This document shows positions 1 through 9,371 of a stretch of DNA of 64,000 nucleotides, piece by piece. The translations under genes were made by a program, and so were the position numbers. The DNA lies in assembly GCF_001708445.1 (NCBI RefSeq), contig NZ_CP015637.1, positions 4,589,001 to 4,653,000 of the forward strand. Reading direction: 5' to 3'. The DNA is from Pseudomonas fluorescens (GTDB taxonomy: Bacteria; Pseudomonadota; Gammaproteobacteria; Pseudomonadales; Pseudomonadaceae). How positions within the stretch are numbered: position 1 is the stretch's first letter; each line of letters begins with the position of its first letter. Below the pieces are notes generated by a model. That model saw nothing but the letters and a program-made list of their open reading frames with translations, was not told where the DNA came from and made no database searches.

Positions 1-89
1 GCTGAATATTCCAATTTACAAAGACTAACCCGCTTCCAATACTCCAGGGAAAACAATAACCGGCCACCAAGGCCGCTCTGGAGTAACCC

Positions 90-1382
90 ATGCTCGCTAC
101 CCTGGGTGTCATCACCATCCTGTGCCTGCTCGCTGCCGTCATGAGCAAACGCCTTTCGCCGCTGGTGGCCCTGATTGCCTTGCCGATCATCGCCGCGCTG
201 CTCGGCGGTTTCGGCCTGCAGACCAGCGCTTTCATCATTACCGGTATCAAGAACGTCGCCCCCGTGGTGGGTATGTTTGTGTTCGCGATCCTGTTTTTCG
301 GGATCATGACCGATGCCGGCATGCTTGATCCCATCATTGATCGCATCCTGCGTACGGTAGGGACGCGTCCTACACGAATTGTGGTGGGTACCGCGACCCT
401 GGCCTTGCTGGTCCACCTGGACGGTTCCGGCGCGGTGACCTTTCTGGTGACGGTGCCGGCGATGCTGCCGCTGTATACACGGCTGGGCATCGACAAGCGC
501 ATCCTTGCCTGTGTCTGCGCGATGGCCGCCGGGGTCAACTTCCTGCCTTGGACCGGCCCGGTGTTGCGCTCGTCGGCAGCCTTGCACGTGCCAGTGGCGG
601 ACTTGTTCCAGCCGCTGATCCCGGTGCAGATCGTCGGCCTGATCTTCGTTTTCGCCTGCGCCTGGTGGCTTGGTCGTCGCGAGGAAAAACGCCTGGGCCT
701 GGGCGCCGGTTCCACAGTGGATGCCGTGCCGCAACGGGTGCTCAGCGATGATGACATCCGGCTGCGCCGCCCACGCCTGTTCTGGGTCAACCTGATCCTG
801 ACGGTGCTGGTGATGGTGGTGATGATTGCCGGTTGGGTCGATCCCGTGGTGATGTTCATGCTCGGCACTGTGGTCGCGCTGTGCATCAATTACCCGAATG
901 TCGACGCCCAGCGTGCGCGCATCGATGCCCACGCCAAAACCGCCCTGACCATGGCCAGTATCCTGCTCGCTGCCGGGGTGTTCACCGGCATCATGCAGGG
1001 CACCGGCATGCTCAAGGCCATTGCCGAAGTGGCGGTCGCGCAGATTCCAGCGGGCCACGGCAAGCTGATCCCCGCAGTGGTGGGCTTCATTTCCATGCCC
1101 CTGAGCATGCTGTTCGACCCCGATTCCTACTATTTCGGCGTCATGCCGGTGATCGCCGAAGTCGGCAAGGCCCTGGGCGTCGACCCGCTGCAAGTGGCCC
1201 AGGCCTCGCTGCTCGGCGTACACACCACCGGCTTCCCGGTCAGCCCGCTGACCCCCGCGACATTCCTGTTGGTGGGCCTGTGCAAGATCGAATTGGCCGA
1301 TCACCAGCGCTTTACCATCCCTTTTCTGTTTGCTGCGTCGGTGTTGATGACCCTGACGGCGTTGCTCCTGGGAGTGATTTGA
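90..1382 (+). CDS. CitMHS-family transporter
   Basis: Polytopic inner-membrane protein of 430 aa, almost wholly hydrophobic, with about eleven predicted membrane segments and a short charged loop near residues 195-225. Composition and layout match CitMHS (citrate-Me2+:H+ symporter-like) carriers, which are usually about 430 aa. The ATG follows a GGAG ribosome site. The next gene starts one base after the stop, so the transporter is in an operon with the AtuA-type pair. It therefore more likely imports that pathway's substrate (perhaps a hydroxylated or branched organic acid) than citrate; that is inference from context. No regulator is visible because the window begins just upstream. Confidence 0.85.
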   Translation: MLATLGVITILCLLAAVMSKRLSPLVALIALPIIAALLGGFGLQTSAFIITGIKNVAPVVGMFVFAILFFGIMTDAGMLDPIIDRILRTVGTRPTRIVVGTATLALLVHLDGSGAVTFLVTVPAMLPLYTRLGIDKRILACVCAMAAGVNFLPWTGPVLRSSAALHVPVADLFQPLIPVQIVGLIFVFACAWWLGRREEKRLGLGAGSTVDAVPQRVLSDDDIRLRRPRLFWVNLILTVLVMVVMIAGWVDPVVMFMLGTVVALCINYPNVDAQRARIDAHAKTALTMASILLAAGVFTGIMQGTGMLKAIAEVAVAQIPAGHGKLIPAVVGFISMPLSMLFDPDSYYFGVMPVIAEVGKALGVDPLQVAQASLLGVHTTGFPVSPLTPATFLLVGLCKIELADHQRFTIPFLFAASVLMTLTALLLGVI

Positions 1383-1383
1383 G

Positions 1384-2709
1384 ATGAACACCTTGCGCAT
1401 CGGTTCCGGTGCCGGCTATTCCGGCGACCGCATCGAACCTGCCGTAGAACTGGCCGAACACGGCGACCTGGATTACCTGGTCTTCGAATGCCTGGCCGAA
1501 CGCACCATCGCCCTGGCGCAACAGGCGCGCATCAGCGATCCGCAGGGCGGGTATGACCCGCTGCTGAGCGAGCGCATGCGCCGCGTGCTGCCGTTTGTCG
1601 GCCGCCGCGAGGGGCACCGACGTCTGCGAGTGATCACCAATATGGGCGCGGCCAATCCGGTGGCGGCGGCCCTTGAAGTGCGCCGCATCGCCAATGAGTT
1701 GGGCCTGGGCCTCAAGGTGGTGGCGGTGCTGGGTGACGATGTGCTCGACATCCTGCGCCCCGAGCAGGTGCTGGATAACGGCCAGACCTTGGGCTCACTG
1801 GGCGCGCGGTTGATTTCTGCGAACGCCTACCTGGGGGTCGATGGCATTCTCGAGGCCCTGGGTGCCGAGGCTGATGTGGTGATCACCGGGCGCGTGGCCG
1901 ATCCGTCGCTGTTCCTGGCGCCGCAGATGTTTGAGTTTGGCTGGGCGATGGACGATTGGCCGCGTCTGGGGCGCGGCACACTGGTGGGGCATTTGCTCGA
2001 ATGCGCGGGGCAGGTCAGCGGTGGGTATTTCGCCGATCCCGGCTTCAAGGACGTGAATGACCTGGCGCGCCTGGGGTTTCCGTTGGCCGAGATCAATGCC
2101 GACGGTGATGCGGTGATTACCAAGGTCGCAGGTTCCGGTGGACGGGTCAGTCGAGCGACCTGTACCGAGCAATTGATCTATGAAGTGCATGACCCTACGG
2201 CGTACCTGACCCCTGATGTCACCGCCGACTTTTCCCAGGTGACCTTTATCGACGACGCTACTGACCGGGTGCGGGCCCAGGGCGCCAATGGTCGAGCACG
2301 GCCGGAACAGTTGAAGGTCAGCGTGGGTTACCTGGACGGTTGGATCGGCGAGGGGCAGATGTCCTACGGTGGCCCGGGTGCGGTCGCACGGGCGCAACTG
2401 GCGCGAGATGTTGTGCTCAAGCGCCTGGAGTTGATGGGGGTGAAGATGCAGGAGGTGCGCGCCGAGTTGATCGGCTTGGACTCATTGCATGGCCCACGCG
2501 GCAGTGTCGAGCCTTGGGAAGTGCGTCTGCGCGTGGCCGCGCGCTGTGAAGAGCGCAGCGAGGCGGTACGTGTCGGCAATGAAGTGGAAACCCTCTACAC
2601 CAACGGCCCGTCTGGCGGTGGCGGCGCCAGCAAGAGTGTGCGGCAGGTGGTGGCGGTGGCGTCGTTGCTGCTGCCGCGTAACGCGGTCAACCCGAGGATC
2701 GAAGCATGA
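1384..2709 (+). CDS. Acyclic terpene utilization AtuA-family protein (DUF1446)
   Basis: 441 aa. It begins with the family start, a glycine-rich IGSGAGYSGD segment at about residues 5-14, and has the LDYLVFECLAE motif near residues 29-39, a VITGRVADPS motif near 170 and a glycine-rich SGGGGASKSV end. These are typical of the DUF1446/AtuA family, named from the citronellol/geraniol pathway of P. aeruginosa, whose enzyme activity is not firmly established. It covers only the large domain; the small C-terminal domain is encoded separately by the next gene, which overlaps it by 4 bases (ATGA). Pairing with a CitMHS transporter suggests a catabolic operon. The family call is secure, the substrate unknown. 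Confidence 0.85.
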   Translation: MNTLRIGSGAGYSGDRIEPAVELAEHGDLDYLVFECLAERTIALAQQARISDPQGGYDPLLSERMRRVLPFVGRREGHRRLRVITNMGAANPVAAALEVRRIANELGLGLKVVAVLGDDVLDILRPEQVLDNGQTLGSLGARLISANAYLGVDGILEALGAEADVVITGRVADPSLFLAPQMFEFGWAMDDWPRLGRGTLVGHLLECAGQVSGGYFADPGFKDVNDLARLGFPLAEINADGDAVITKVAGSGGRVSRATCTEQLIYEVHDPTAYLTPDVTADFSQVTFIDDATDRVRAQGANGRARPEQLKVSVGYLDGWIGEGQMSYGGPGAVARAQLARDVVLKRLELMGVKMQEVRAELIGLDSLHGPRGSVEPWEVRLRVAARCEERSEAVRVGNEVETLYTNGPSGGGGASKSVRQVVAVASLLLPRNAVNPRIEA

Positions 2710-3017
2710 AGCTGCACACCCTGGCCCATTCCCGCACCGGGGATAAGGGCGACACCTCGAATATTTCGATCATTGCCTATCGCGCCGAGGACTATCCCTT
2801 GCTTTGCGAACAGCTCACGGCCGAGCGCGTGAGCGAATTTTTTGCGGGCCTCCTGGAACCGGGTGCTGCGCCGATACGGCGTTATGAGTTGCCCAACGTG
2901 CAGGCGCTGAACTTCGTGCTGCCTGGGATCCTGCGCGGCGGGGTGACCCGTTCGCTGGCGCTGGATGCCCACGGAAAATGCCTGGGCTCCGCATTACTGG
3001 ACATGGAAATCCTGTAG
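2706..3017 (+). CDS. AtuA-like small-domain protein (ferredoxin-fold)
   Basis: 103 aa. It matches the C-terminal AtuA-like small domain that is fused to DUF1446 in many relatives; the LAHSRTGDKGDTSNISI segment at residues 6-22 is the family hallmark. Translation is coupled to the large-domain gene through the ATGA overlap, so the two products are probably subunits of one enzyme. Its TAG stop lies inside the left arm of a REP palindrome (GTAGGAGC), so the repeat abuts or has slightly trimmed the C-terminus. Length is normal for the family, so no real truncation is evident. Confidence 0.85.
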   Translation: MKLHTLAHSRTGDKGDTSNISIIAYRAEDYPLLCEQLTAERVSEFFAGLLEPGAAPIRRYELPNVQALNFVLPGILRGGVTRSLALDAHGKCLGSALLDMEIL

Positions 3018-3112
3018 GAGCGAGCTAGCTCGCGAAAATCGTCAACGATAACGAGGGGAACCTGACACCCCGCGGCGTCCTCAGGTTTTTCGCGAGCAAG
3101 CTCGCTCCTACA
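3013..3112. repeat. REPIN, type A (TGTAGGAGCGAGC)
   Basis: Two inverted arms, 3013-3037 and 3088-3112, of the GTAGGAGCGAGC...CTCGCGAAAA kind, are separated by about 50 bases. The left arm contains the stop codon of the preceding gene. It lies between convergent genes, the usual place for REP doublets. Confidence 0.9.
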
Positions 3113-3128
3113 GAGGAGACGGCGTCTG

Positions 3129-3500
3129 TCAGACCGCAGCGAAGCGCTTGTCCAGGTAATCGATGATCACCTTGGAATCGTACATCCACGTGGTCTGGCC
3201 ATTCTCTTCGATGCGCAGGCACGGCACCTTGATCTTGCCGCCTTGCTCCAGCAGGGTCTGGCGATCTTGCTCGTTGTTCTTTGCATCCTTCAACGCCACC
3301 GGAACATTCAGGCGATGCAGGGTACGACGGGTCTTCACGCAGAACGGGCAGGCGTGGAACTGGTACAGGCTCAGGCCCTTGGCCGCCGCGTTCACCTGTG
3401 CCTGCTGCTCGGCGGGGCGCTGCTTTTTGCGTGGGCGGGTAATGAAGTCGCCCGCGATGATGACGTGGCCGAGGCCCACTCGAAGTGCTTTGACGAACAT
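3129..3500 (-). CDS. Glutaredoxin/GST N-terminal domain protein
   Basis: 123 aa. Residues about 43-123 form a thioredoxin-fold glutaredoxin domain with a CPFC redox motif (YQFHACPFCVKTRR) and a cis-proline region KVPCLRI; it ends DYLDKRF as in glutathione-S-transferase N-terminal domains. The first 20 residues are hydrophobic and followed by a basic RPRKKQRP stretch, which suggests an N-terminal anchor with the redox domain in the cytoplasm. A likely role is a membrane-tethered glutaredoxin-type thiol reductase; substrate unknown. It is the last gene of a minus-strand series with folE. Confidence 0.8.
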   Translation of the reverse strand: MFVKALRVGLGHVIIAGDFITRPRKKQRPAEQQAQVNAAAKGLSLYQFHACPFCVKTRRTLHRLNVPVALKDAKNNEQDRQTLLEQGGKIKVPCLRIEENGQTTWMYDSKVIIDYLDKRFAAV

Positions 3501-3558
3501 GGCTGAAACCTCTTGCCCATGACAGAAGGGGCCGCAGCTTACCTGAATTTTGCGGGCG

Positions 3559-3583
3559 AAAAAAAACCGGCGATGGACGCCGG
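3559..3583 (-). terminator. Rho-independent terminator after folE
   Basis: On the minus strand a CCGGCG/CGCCGG stem with a 5-base loop is followed by eight Ts, about 20 bases beyond the folE stop. It separates folE from the glutaredoxin-like gene. Confidence 0.9.
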
Positions 3584-3602
3584 CCTTTTCCTACGCAGCC
3601 TG

Positions 3603-4148
3603 TTACTTGATCAGGCTGAGGAATTCGCTACGGGTCGCCGCGTTTTCGCGGAACTCACCCAGCATCACCGAGGTGATCATCGACGAATTCTGTTTTTCCA
3701 CACCGCGCATCATCATGCACATGTGCTTGGCTTCGATCACCACCGCCACGCCCAGGGCGCCGGTGACCTGCTGGACAGCATCGGCGATCTGGCGGCTGAG
3801 GTTTTCCTGGATCTGCAGGCGGCGCGCATACATGTCGACGATCCGCGCGACCTTGGACAGGCCCAGCACCTTGCCGCTTGGGATGTAGGCGACGTGAGCC
3901 TTGCCGATAAACGGCAGCAGGTGGTGTTCGCACAGCGAGTACAACTCGATGTCCTTGACCAGCACCATTTCGCTGTTGTCGGAGCTGAACAAGGCACCAT
4001 TGGTGACTTCTTCAAGTGTCTGTTCATAGCCGCGGCAAAGGTACTGCATCGCCTTGGCGGCACGCTTTGGCGTGTCGAGCAGGCCCTCGCGGGAGACGTC
4101 CTCGCCAAGTTGGCCGAGGATCTCGGTGTAATTCTGTTCCAGGGACAT
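3603..4148 (-). CDS. folE: GTP cyclohydrolase I
   Basis: 181 aa if begun at the ATG reading [11 protein letters not shown]; the upstream extension does not look like folE. It converts GTP to 7,8-dihydroneopterin triphosphate, the first step of tetrahydrofolate synthesis, in the cytoplasm. Visible hallmarks are the [10 protein letters not shown] zinc/catalytic motif (Cys plus His-His), the LGLSK motif, and HMCMMMRGV carrying the second zinc Cys. Length fits the short bacterial FolE. It lies next to an Smr gene and near prmB and aroC, a familiar Pseudomonas neighbourhood, and ends in a strong terminator. Confidence 0.95.
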   Translation of the reverse strand: MSLEQNYTEILGQLGEDVSREGLLDTPKRAAKAMQYLCRGYEQTLEEVTNGALFSSDNSEMVLVKDIELYSLCEHHLLPFIGKAHVAYIPSGKVLGLSKVARIVDMYARRLQIQENLSRQIADAVQQVTGALGVAVVIEAKHMCMMMRGVEKQNSSMITSVMLGEFRENAATRSEFLSLIK

Positions 4149-4226
4149 GAAACTACCTGTTGGATTTTCGCAAAGCGCAAGGTTACGGTGGCCGACACAT
4201 GGCTGCAAGCCTGACGATGGCACTTG

Positions 4227-4784
4227 TTACTCGTCGCGCCCTTCCATCATGGTGCGCTTGAGCATCACGTACACCGCGCCGGCGCCACCATGACGGGCCT
4301 GGCAGGAGGTAAAGCCGAGCACCTGGGCATGCTGGCGCAGCCAGGTGTTGACATGGCTCTTGATCATTGGCCGCTTGCCGTCCAGGCGCACGGCCTTGCC
4401 GTGGGTGACGCGCACGCAGCGGATTTCGAATTTGGTGGCTTCGGCCAGGAAGGCCCAGAGGGTTTCCCGGGCTTTTTCCACGGTCATGCCATGCAGGTCG
4501 AGGCTGCCTTCGAACGGGATCTGGCCTGCCTTGAGCTTGCGCATCTGGCTTTCCTGCACACCGTCGCGGGCCCACATCAGTTCGTCTTCGGGGCCGACGT
4601 CGATCACGAACTGGTCCGACAGGCCGTCTACGGTGGTGGCATCCGTGCGCACGGTCGCAGCCTGGCGCAACTTGGCGATCTGCGCCCGGTCAGTCTTGGG
4701 TTTGCCGGTGTCGGCGCGGTCGTGCTTGATCGGCTTGACGCCGCGCAGCTCGTTCTTGAACAGGGAAAAATCGTCGTCTTGCAT
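4227..4784 (-). CDS. Smr/MutS2-type domain protein
   Basis: 185 aa. The C-terminal half (about residues 93-178) is an Smr domain with its LDLHG motif, a VTHGK motif (with KA where KG is usual) and the GGAGAVYV end. The N-terminal half is charged and typical of stand-alone SmrA proteins. Smr domains are nucleic-acid endonucleases; proteins of this architecture have been linked to ribosome-associated or nicking activity, but the role here is not known. Its start follows a good ribosome site. Confidence 0.88.
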   Translation of the reverse strand: MQDDDFSLFKNELRGVKPIKHDRADTGKPKTDRAQIAKLRQAATVRTDATTVDGLSDQFVIDVGPEDELMWARDGVQESQMRKLKAGQIPFEGSLDLHGMTVEKARETLWAFLAEATKFEIRCVRVTHGKAVRLDGKRPMIKSHVNTWLRQHAQVLGFTSCQARHGGAGAVYVMLKRTMMEGRDE

Positions 4785-4859
4785 GTCAGCCTCCGCGAAG
4801 GGCGGGCAGTTTACCTAAATCGCGGCGGCCAGGGCGCAGGAAACGCTATCCAAGCGCCA

Positions 4860-5180
4860 TCAGTTGTGTTTTTTCATCAGGTGCGAGGCGATGTTCAGTG
4901 ACAACGGCTGGCGCATCCGCCGCCGGCTGCGCCGCCACAACCACACGCCGAACCACAGCACCAACAGGCCGACCACCACCAGGATCGCCGAGCCGCCAGG
5001 GCTGGCATTCAATTCGCCCAGTGCCGGGGAGTGCCCCGACAAGCCTGCGCCACCGGCCACCGCCAGCAGCACACCTACAACCGCCAGCAGCGCGGCAATG
5101 CCGGCCACCAGGCGCAGGCGCCAGTTGCTCGGGCCCTTGGGGCGCAAGCGACGAGCATCAAAACCATCGGATATCTTCAT
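4860..5180 (-). CDS. Small membrane protein of unknown function
   Basis: 106 aa from the ATG reading MKISDGFD, chosen because a strong GGAGGAAAGG ribosome site precedes it. There are two membrane segments, about residues 21-41 and 62-80, separated by a Gly/Ser/Pro-rich loop. The N-terminus is basic, and a strongly basic stretch (RRSRRRMRQ) follows the second segment, which suggests both ends are cytoplasmic. I do not recognise the family. It stands between the Smr gene and a cysteine hydrolase on the same strand. Confidence 0.7.
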   Translation of the reverse strand: MKISDGFDARRLRPKGPSNWRLRLVAGIAALLAVVGVLLAVAGGAGLSGHSPALGELNASPGGSAILVVVGLLVLWFGVWLWRRSRRRMRQPLSLNIASHLMKKHN

Positions 5181-5320
5181 TCCGACCTTTCCTCCAGGGT
5201 ATCGGCCCTTCGACCGGAAGATACACAGGTTGTTCCTGTGCCAGAGGCAATTGCAGCAAATGACAGGCATTTGCAGATGAGCGGGGCCCGCACGCGGCCG
5301 CTCCGCTCATCGCGCGGCTG

Positions 5321-5911
5321 TCAGATCAGGTCTTTGGTCAAGGCAAGGGTGGCAAAGTTGTCGGCCATGATGGCCATTTCGGTTTGCTGCACGTGTTCGG
5401 CAGTGAGGACGCCGCCCTTGTAAGGCAGGTCGCGGGTGGCGCAGGCGTCCTCCACCAGGGTGCAGCGAAAGCCCAGGTTCTTGGCGGCGCGCACGGTGGT
5501 GCTGACGCTGGAGTGGCTCATGAAACCGCAGACGATCAGGTCCAGCGAACCCAGGTCCTGCAGGTGTTTTTCCAGGCCGGTGCCGTGGAAAGCGCTGGGC
5601 AGCAGCTTGCCGATGATGGTTTCGTCGCCGGCCGGTTCCAGGCCAGGGATGAATTCGCCACGCTCGCCCTGCGGGTCGAACAGGCCGCCCACGGTGCCCA
5701 GGTGGCGCACATGCACGATCGGGCGCCCGGCGCTGCGCGCGGCTGCGACCAATTGCTTGATATTGGCGACCGCCGCGTCCATGCCCGTGAGGGCGAGCGG
5801 GCCGCTGAGGTATTCCTTCTGGGCATCGATGATCACAAGGGTCGCATGGCTGAGATTGGCAGCTGCATAACCACGACCGCTGAGTTGAAACATCGTCTTT
5901 GGAACGGACAT
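5321..5911 (-). CDS. Cysteine hydrolase (isochorismatase-like)
   Basis: 196 aa from the ATG at MSVPKTMF, which has an AGGAG site just upstream. Isochorismatase-like fold: the catalytic Asp is in [12 protein letters not shown], a Lys lies in the [10 protein letters not shown] region, and the nucleophilic position is in the [19 protein letters not shown] segment, whose Cys follows IV and precedes GFMSHSSV. Relatives hydrolyse amides such as nicotinamide or cleave isochorismate; the substrate cannot be read from the sequence. It is transcribed away from prmB. Confidence 0.88.
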   Translation of the reverse strand: MSVPKTMFQLSGRGYAAANLSHATLVIIDAQKEYLSGPLALTGMDAAVANIKQLVAAARSAGRPIVHVRHLGTVGGLFDPQGERGEFIPGLEPAGDETIIGKLLPSAFHGTGLEKHLQDLGSLDLIVCGFMSHSSVSTTVRAAKNLGFRCTLVEDACATRDLPYKGGVLTAEHVQQTEMAIMADNFATLALTKDLI

Positions 5912-6150
5912 TCTGGGGCTCCTGTGAGTGGGGCTTTTGTGACATTGTCCACTGGCTGAGCGGTTCTGTGAATCGCTACGATCATAAGGTACGCCGTTGC
6001 TGGCGTGCAGCCATGTCAAGAGGCCGGCTTGTTCCAGCCAATGATGGCAAACTGGATGAAATCCGACGTACGGCGAGGGCGTTACGTACATCGTCGCTAC
6101 GGGCGAAGGCTGTTAGAATCGCCAGTCGTTTTTTCCAGGAGCTTGCCCCC

Positions 6151-7059
6151 GTGATCACTTCTCGCCTGCGCACCTTGCGCGACCATATCCGTTGGGCTGT
6201 CAGCCGTTTCCATGGGGAAGACCTGTTTTTTGGCCACGGTACCGACAATGCCTGGGACGAAGCCCGGCAATTGGTGCTCGGCGCCTTGCACTTGCCGTGG
6301 GAAATCGCCGACAGCTACCTGGACTGCAACCTGGAAGAAGAGGAAATCTCCCATGTGCAGCGTTTGCTGCATCGCCGTATCCACGAGCGGGTACCCACCG
6401 CCTATCTGTTGAAGGAAGCCTGGTTTTGCGGCATGTCGTTCATTGTCGATGAGCGTGTGCTGATCCCACGCTCACCGATCGGCGAACTGATCGAAAACCG
6501 CTTCGAGCCCTGGCTGGCCCAGCCACCGGCGCGCATTCTCGACCTGTGCACGGGTTCCGGTTGCATTGGCATCGCGTGTGCCTATGAGTTCCCGGACGCC
6601 GAAGTGGTGTTGGGCGACCTGTCCTTCGAAGCGCTGGAAGTGGCCAACCAGAATATCGAGCGCCATGGCGTCGATGAACGCGTGTACACCGTGCAGGGGG
6701 ACGGCTTTGATGGCTTGCCGGGCCAGCGCTTTGACCTGATCGTGTCCAACCCGCCGTATGTGGATGCCGAGGATTTTGCCGACATGCCGGACGAATACCA
6801 GCATGAGCCAGAGCTGGGCCTGGCGTGCGGCGACGATGGCCTGAACCTGGTGCGGCGCATGCTCGCCGAAGCGGCCGATCACCTGACCGAGAAGGGCTTG
6901 CTGATTGTCGAGGTGGGCAACAGCCAGGTCCACGTCGAGGCGCTGTACCCGGAAGTCGATTTTGCCTGGCTGGAGTTCCAGCGCGGTGGGCATGGCGTGT
7001 TCATGTTGACGGCTGAACAGTGCCGGGCGCATCAGGCAATCTTCGCCGCCAGGATCTAA
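6151..7059 (+). CDS. prmB: 50S ribosomal protein L3 N5-glutamine methyltransferase
   Basis: 302 aa from the GTG (VITSRLRTL), preceded by AGGAGC at good spacing; the longer open frame to 5899 crosses the promoter and the divergent gene. It transfers a methyl group from SAM to a glutamine of ribosomal protein L3. Motifs: the SAM-binding [14 protein letters not shown] and the catalytic NPPY ([11 protein letters not shown]) of glutamine methyltransferases. Length matches PrmB and exceeds PrmC slightly. Upstream TGTTAGAAT near 6110 resembles an extended -10. Confidence 0.95.
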   Translation: MITSRLRTLRDHIRWAVSRFHGEDLFFGHGTDNAWDEARQLVLGALHLPWEIADSYLDCNLEEEEISHVQRLLHRRIHERVPTAYLLKEAWFCGMSFIVDERVLIPRSPIGELIENRFEPWLAQPPARILDLCTGSGCIGIACAYEFPDAEVVLGDLSFEALEVANQNIERHGVDERVYTVQGDGFDGLPGQRFDLIVSNPPYVDAEDFADMPDEYQHEPELGLACGDDGLNLVRRMLAEAADHLTEKGLLIVEVGNSQVHVEALYPEVDFAWLEFQRGGHGVFMLTAEQCRAHQAIFAARI

Positions 7060-7079
7060 CTGAAGAAGAACCGGCTGTC

Positions 7080-7150
7080 GTGGCAAGCGGGTTGTTGTGG
7101 AAGGCGGGCTGTTGTTGCGAGCGGGCTTGTCTGTGGCGAGCGGGCTTGCC
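7080..7150 (+). repeat. Short tandem array of REP heads
   Basis: Four degenerate units of the GTGGCGAGCGGGCTTGTT type begin at 7080, 7097, 7114 and 7133 (period 17-19). The unit nearest the palindrome is the best copy, and it continues into the left arm of the following REPIN. Confidence 0.8.
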
Positions 7151-7265
7151 CCGCGTTGGGCTGCGCAGCAGCCCCAAATCCCGCACCGCGTTTTGTCTGA
7201 AAAAACGCGGTGATCTTACTGGGGCTGCTGCGCAGCCCAACGCGGGGCAAGCCCGCTCGCCACAG
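7131..7265. repeat. REPIN, type B, perfect 45-bp arms
   Basis: Arms 7131-7175 and 7221-7265 are perfect inverted copies (CTGTGGCGAGC...GCAGCCCC). The 45-base centre holds its own hairpin (ACCGCGTTTT/AAAACGCGGT, about 7185-7211). With the array to its left and about 95 featureless bases to its right, this fills the prmB/7361 convergent gap. Confidence 0.95.
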
Positions 7266-7360
7266 GGTTCCGGTTTGCTGCGCCACGGCGCCCAGTCGGA
7301 TAGTCGGATAGTTGGCGCACCTTCCACCTGTGTATCCCGTGCAACCCGGTCACTCGCGAT

Positions 7361-8167
7361 TTACCGGTGCGTAGCGATCCAGATCAACAACCCCGCCTGA
7401 AACACGGTGAACGCTACCAGGCAGGTGATGGTAAACCGTAGCCCGCTGTCCTCACGCTTGAACTTGGTGACTTTTTCCTCTTCCTTGCGCAGCTTCACTT
7501 CCTGCTCCGCCAGGTTCTGTTCGGCCTGTTGCAGCATTTGCGCGGCTTCGAGGATCTCCACGAACTGCACCTTCTCGGTGTTCCAGCTGTCCAGCACATC
7601 GCCGACCTTGCCGGGCTGCACGTTGCCTTTCAAATGCTGCACATCGGCGTAGGCCACGTCAAAGCCTTGGACACGCAGGAAGTGATCGCGACGCAGGCGC
7701 GTGGCTTCATTGAGCGCGTCCTTGTTGGCCAGGTCTACGCCGTCAACGCGGTAGTGGGCCCACTTCTTCTTCGCCCACGCGGCGCCTTGGGCGACCAGGA
7801 ATCGGCCGATGCCACGGTTGGCCGGTTCGATTTCCAGGCTGTTGCCTGGGCCGAAGTGCACGCGGTGCTTGTCGTGATCGACCCAGATGTCCAGGTGATT
7901 CTGCTCGCGACGCACCCGTTGGCCCGGTAACTGGATGACCATGCGCAGCAGGCTGTGGTGTTTGTCGTTGCGTTCGGCGTAACCGAACTGCACGAAACGC
8001 AAAGGCCTCACCCCCGTGGCGCGGTCAGTGGCCAGGGGCGCCAGGCGCAGCATCTTGAAATGTTCCGCCTGCACGTCTGCCCACGGCAGGGGCGCCGCGT
8101 CGACGACCTCGGTTTTTTCCGTGGCGGTTTCAGCGGTAGGTTCTGGTGTTGCTTCGGTGATAGTCAT
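7361..8167 (-). CDS. Coiled-coil membrane-anchored protein, unknown function
   Basis: 268 aa. It has an acidic Thr/Glu-rich N-terminus (residues 1-25), a central region rich in charged and aromatic residues, a predicted coiled coil at about residues 205-240 (repeating Q/E/K with LRKEEEKV), and one membrane segment at the C-terminus (about 246-264). This is a tail-anchored layout with the bulk in the cytoplasm. I do not recognise a named domain. It is preceded by an AGGA-like site and is monocistronic. Codon use resembles the neighbours. Confidence 0.75.
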   Translation of the reverse strand: MTITEATPEPTAETATEKTEVVDAAPLPWADVQAEHFKMLRLAPLATDRATGVRPLRFVQFGYAERNDKHHSLLRMVIQLPGQRVRREQNHLDIWVDHDKHRVHFGPGNSLEIEPANRGIGRFLVAQGAAWAKKKWAHYRVDGVDLANKDALNEATRLRRDHFLRVQGFDVAYADVQHLKGNVQPGKVGDVLDSWNTEKVQFVEILEAAQMLQQAEQNLAEQEVKLRKEEEKVTKFKREDSGLRFTITCLVAFTVFQAGLLIWIATHR

Positions 8168-8266
8168 GCGGCGCGATCCTGTCCAAGCCCAGCCAGTCGA
8201 CAGGCTTTTTGCTGTCGACCCTGGGCTTATCGGCCGCTTTTCCCAGTACTGGAGGCAATTAGTCGG

Positions 8267-9229
8267 TCAACGGGGTTGAAGTCCGTCGATAAAGCGCACC
8301 AGGCGTGTGCCCAGCTCGGCGGCCAGGGGCAATTGAGGGTTGTTATAGGAGGCCAGTTGCTGCTTCACGTCGTTGGGCACGATGCGCATCACGTGGTTCA
8401 TGCCCTCGATTATCGTCAATTCGGCGTCGGGCTTGGCGTTCTTCAATTGCTGCGCATCGCCCACCCCCACCTGGATATCGTGGGTGCCCTGGATGATCAG
8501 CGCCGGCATGCGTAGCTTGGCAAAAGCTGCCGAGGGGTCGGCACGAAACAGGCTGATCAGATAGGGCTGAACGCTGGGTCGGAAAATCCCTTCCAGAGGG
8601 GCCGGCACATCGGGGTCCACCTGGCCGGCCTTGAGGTGGTCAAGGATTTCATTACTGCGCAGCAGCAGGGCAGGGGGCAGGTGGTCAGCCAACTGTTGGC
8701 GTATCACCTGGTCCACCGGACGGGCGCTGCCGGACAAGGAGACCACCCCCGCCGGATCGAGTTGCGGCGCGGCCAGGGCGGCCACCAGCGCACCTTCGCT
8801 ATGGCCCAGCACAATCAGCGGGCCCATGCGCTTGTCGGCCTTGAGCAGCTTGCCCCAGGCCACGGCGTCGGCCACGTAGGCGTCCAGGGTCAGGTTGCGC
8901 TCATCGGGCGTGGCGGCCAGGCTGGCGGCAACGCCGCGCTTGTCGTAGCGCACGCTGGCGATGTTATGCCGGGCCAGTACCCAGGCCAGGCGCTTGAGGC
9001 TGTCGTTGCGCGCGCCGTCGGCGCTGTTGCCGTTGCGGTCGGTGGGGCCGGAGCCGGCAATGATCAGCACCACCGGCACCGGTTTGTCGGACTGGGGCAG
9101 CAGCAGCGAGCCAAACAGCTCGCCGCTGCCGGTGTCGAGGCTGATGGGCCGTTGCAACACCACGGGGGACGCGGCACAGGCCACGCCAGTAAACAGGGTC
9201 AGGGTCAGTAGCAAAACTCGAAGCATCAT
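8267..9229 (-). CDS. Exported alpha/beta hydrolase
   Basis: About 320 aa with an N-terminal signal peptide (MLRVLLLTLTLFTGVACA), possibly a lipoprotein signal since a Cys follows. Alpha/beta-hydrolase features are the oxyanion motif IAGSGPTDRNGNS, the nucleophile elbow GHSEG, and a C-terminal GMNHVMR carrying the catalytic His. Relatives are periplasmic esterases or peptidase-like hydrolases. Start is uncertain: GTG at 9232 and ATGs at 9229 and 9226 are in frame and no clear ribosome site decides. Transcribed away from aroC. Confidence 0.85.
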   Translation of the reverse strand: MMLRVLLLTLTLFTGVACAASPVVLQRPISLDTGSGELFGSLLLPQSDKPVPVVLIIAGSGPTDRNGNSADGARNDSLKRLAWVLARHNIASVRYDKRGVAASLAATPDERNLTLDAYVADAVAWGKLLKADKRMGPLIVLGHSEGALVAALAAPQLDPAGVVSLSGSARPVDQVIRQQLADHLPPALLLRSNEILDHLKAGQVDPDVPAPLEGIFRPSVQPYLISLFRADPSAAFAKLRMPALIIQGTHDIQVGVGDAQQLKNAKPDAELTIIEGMNHVMRIVPNDVKQQLASYNNPQLPLAAELGTRLVRFIDGLQPR

Positions 9230-9371
9230 CACGCCATCATCAGGAAGGTGCCGGTTCGACCAACGTCTACCGGTAAGGTTTCGAGGATGAACTAGTCGGT
9301 TGGCCCGCGTATACTGGCGCGCTTGGTTATCACCTCTGAGTGATTACAACTGATTTCACGGAGCGCCCTGC

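Noticed and set aside
7001-7327. Short open frames across the REPIN at 7131-7265
   Set aside because: They translate palindromic repeat sequence and recur wherever type B REPs occur.
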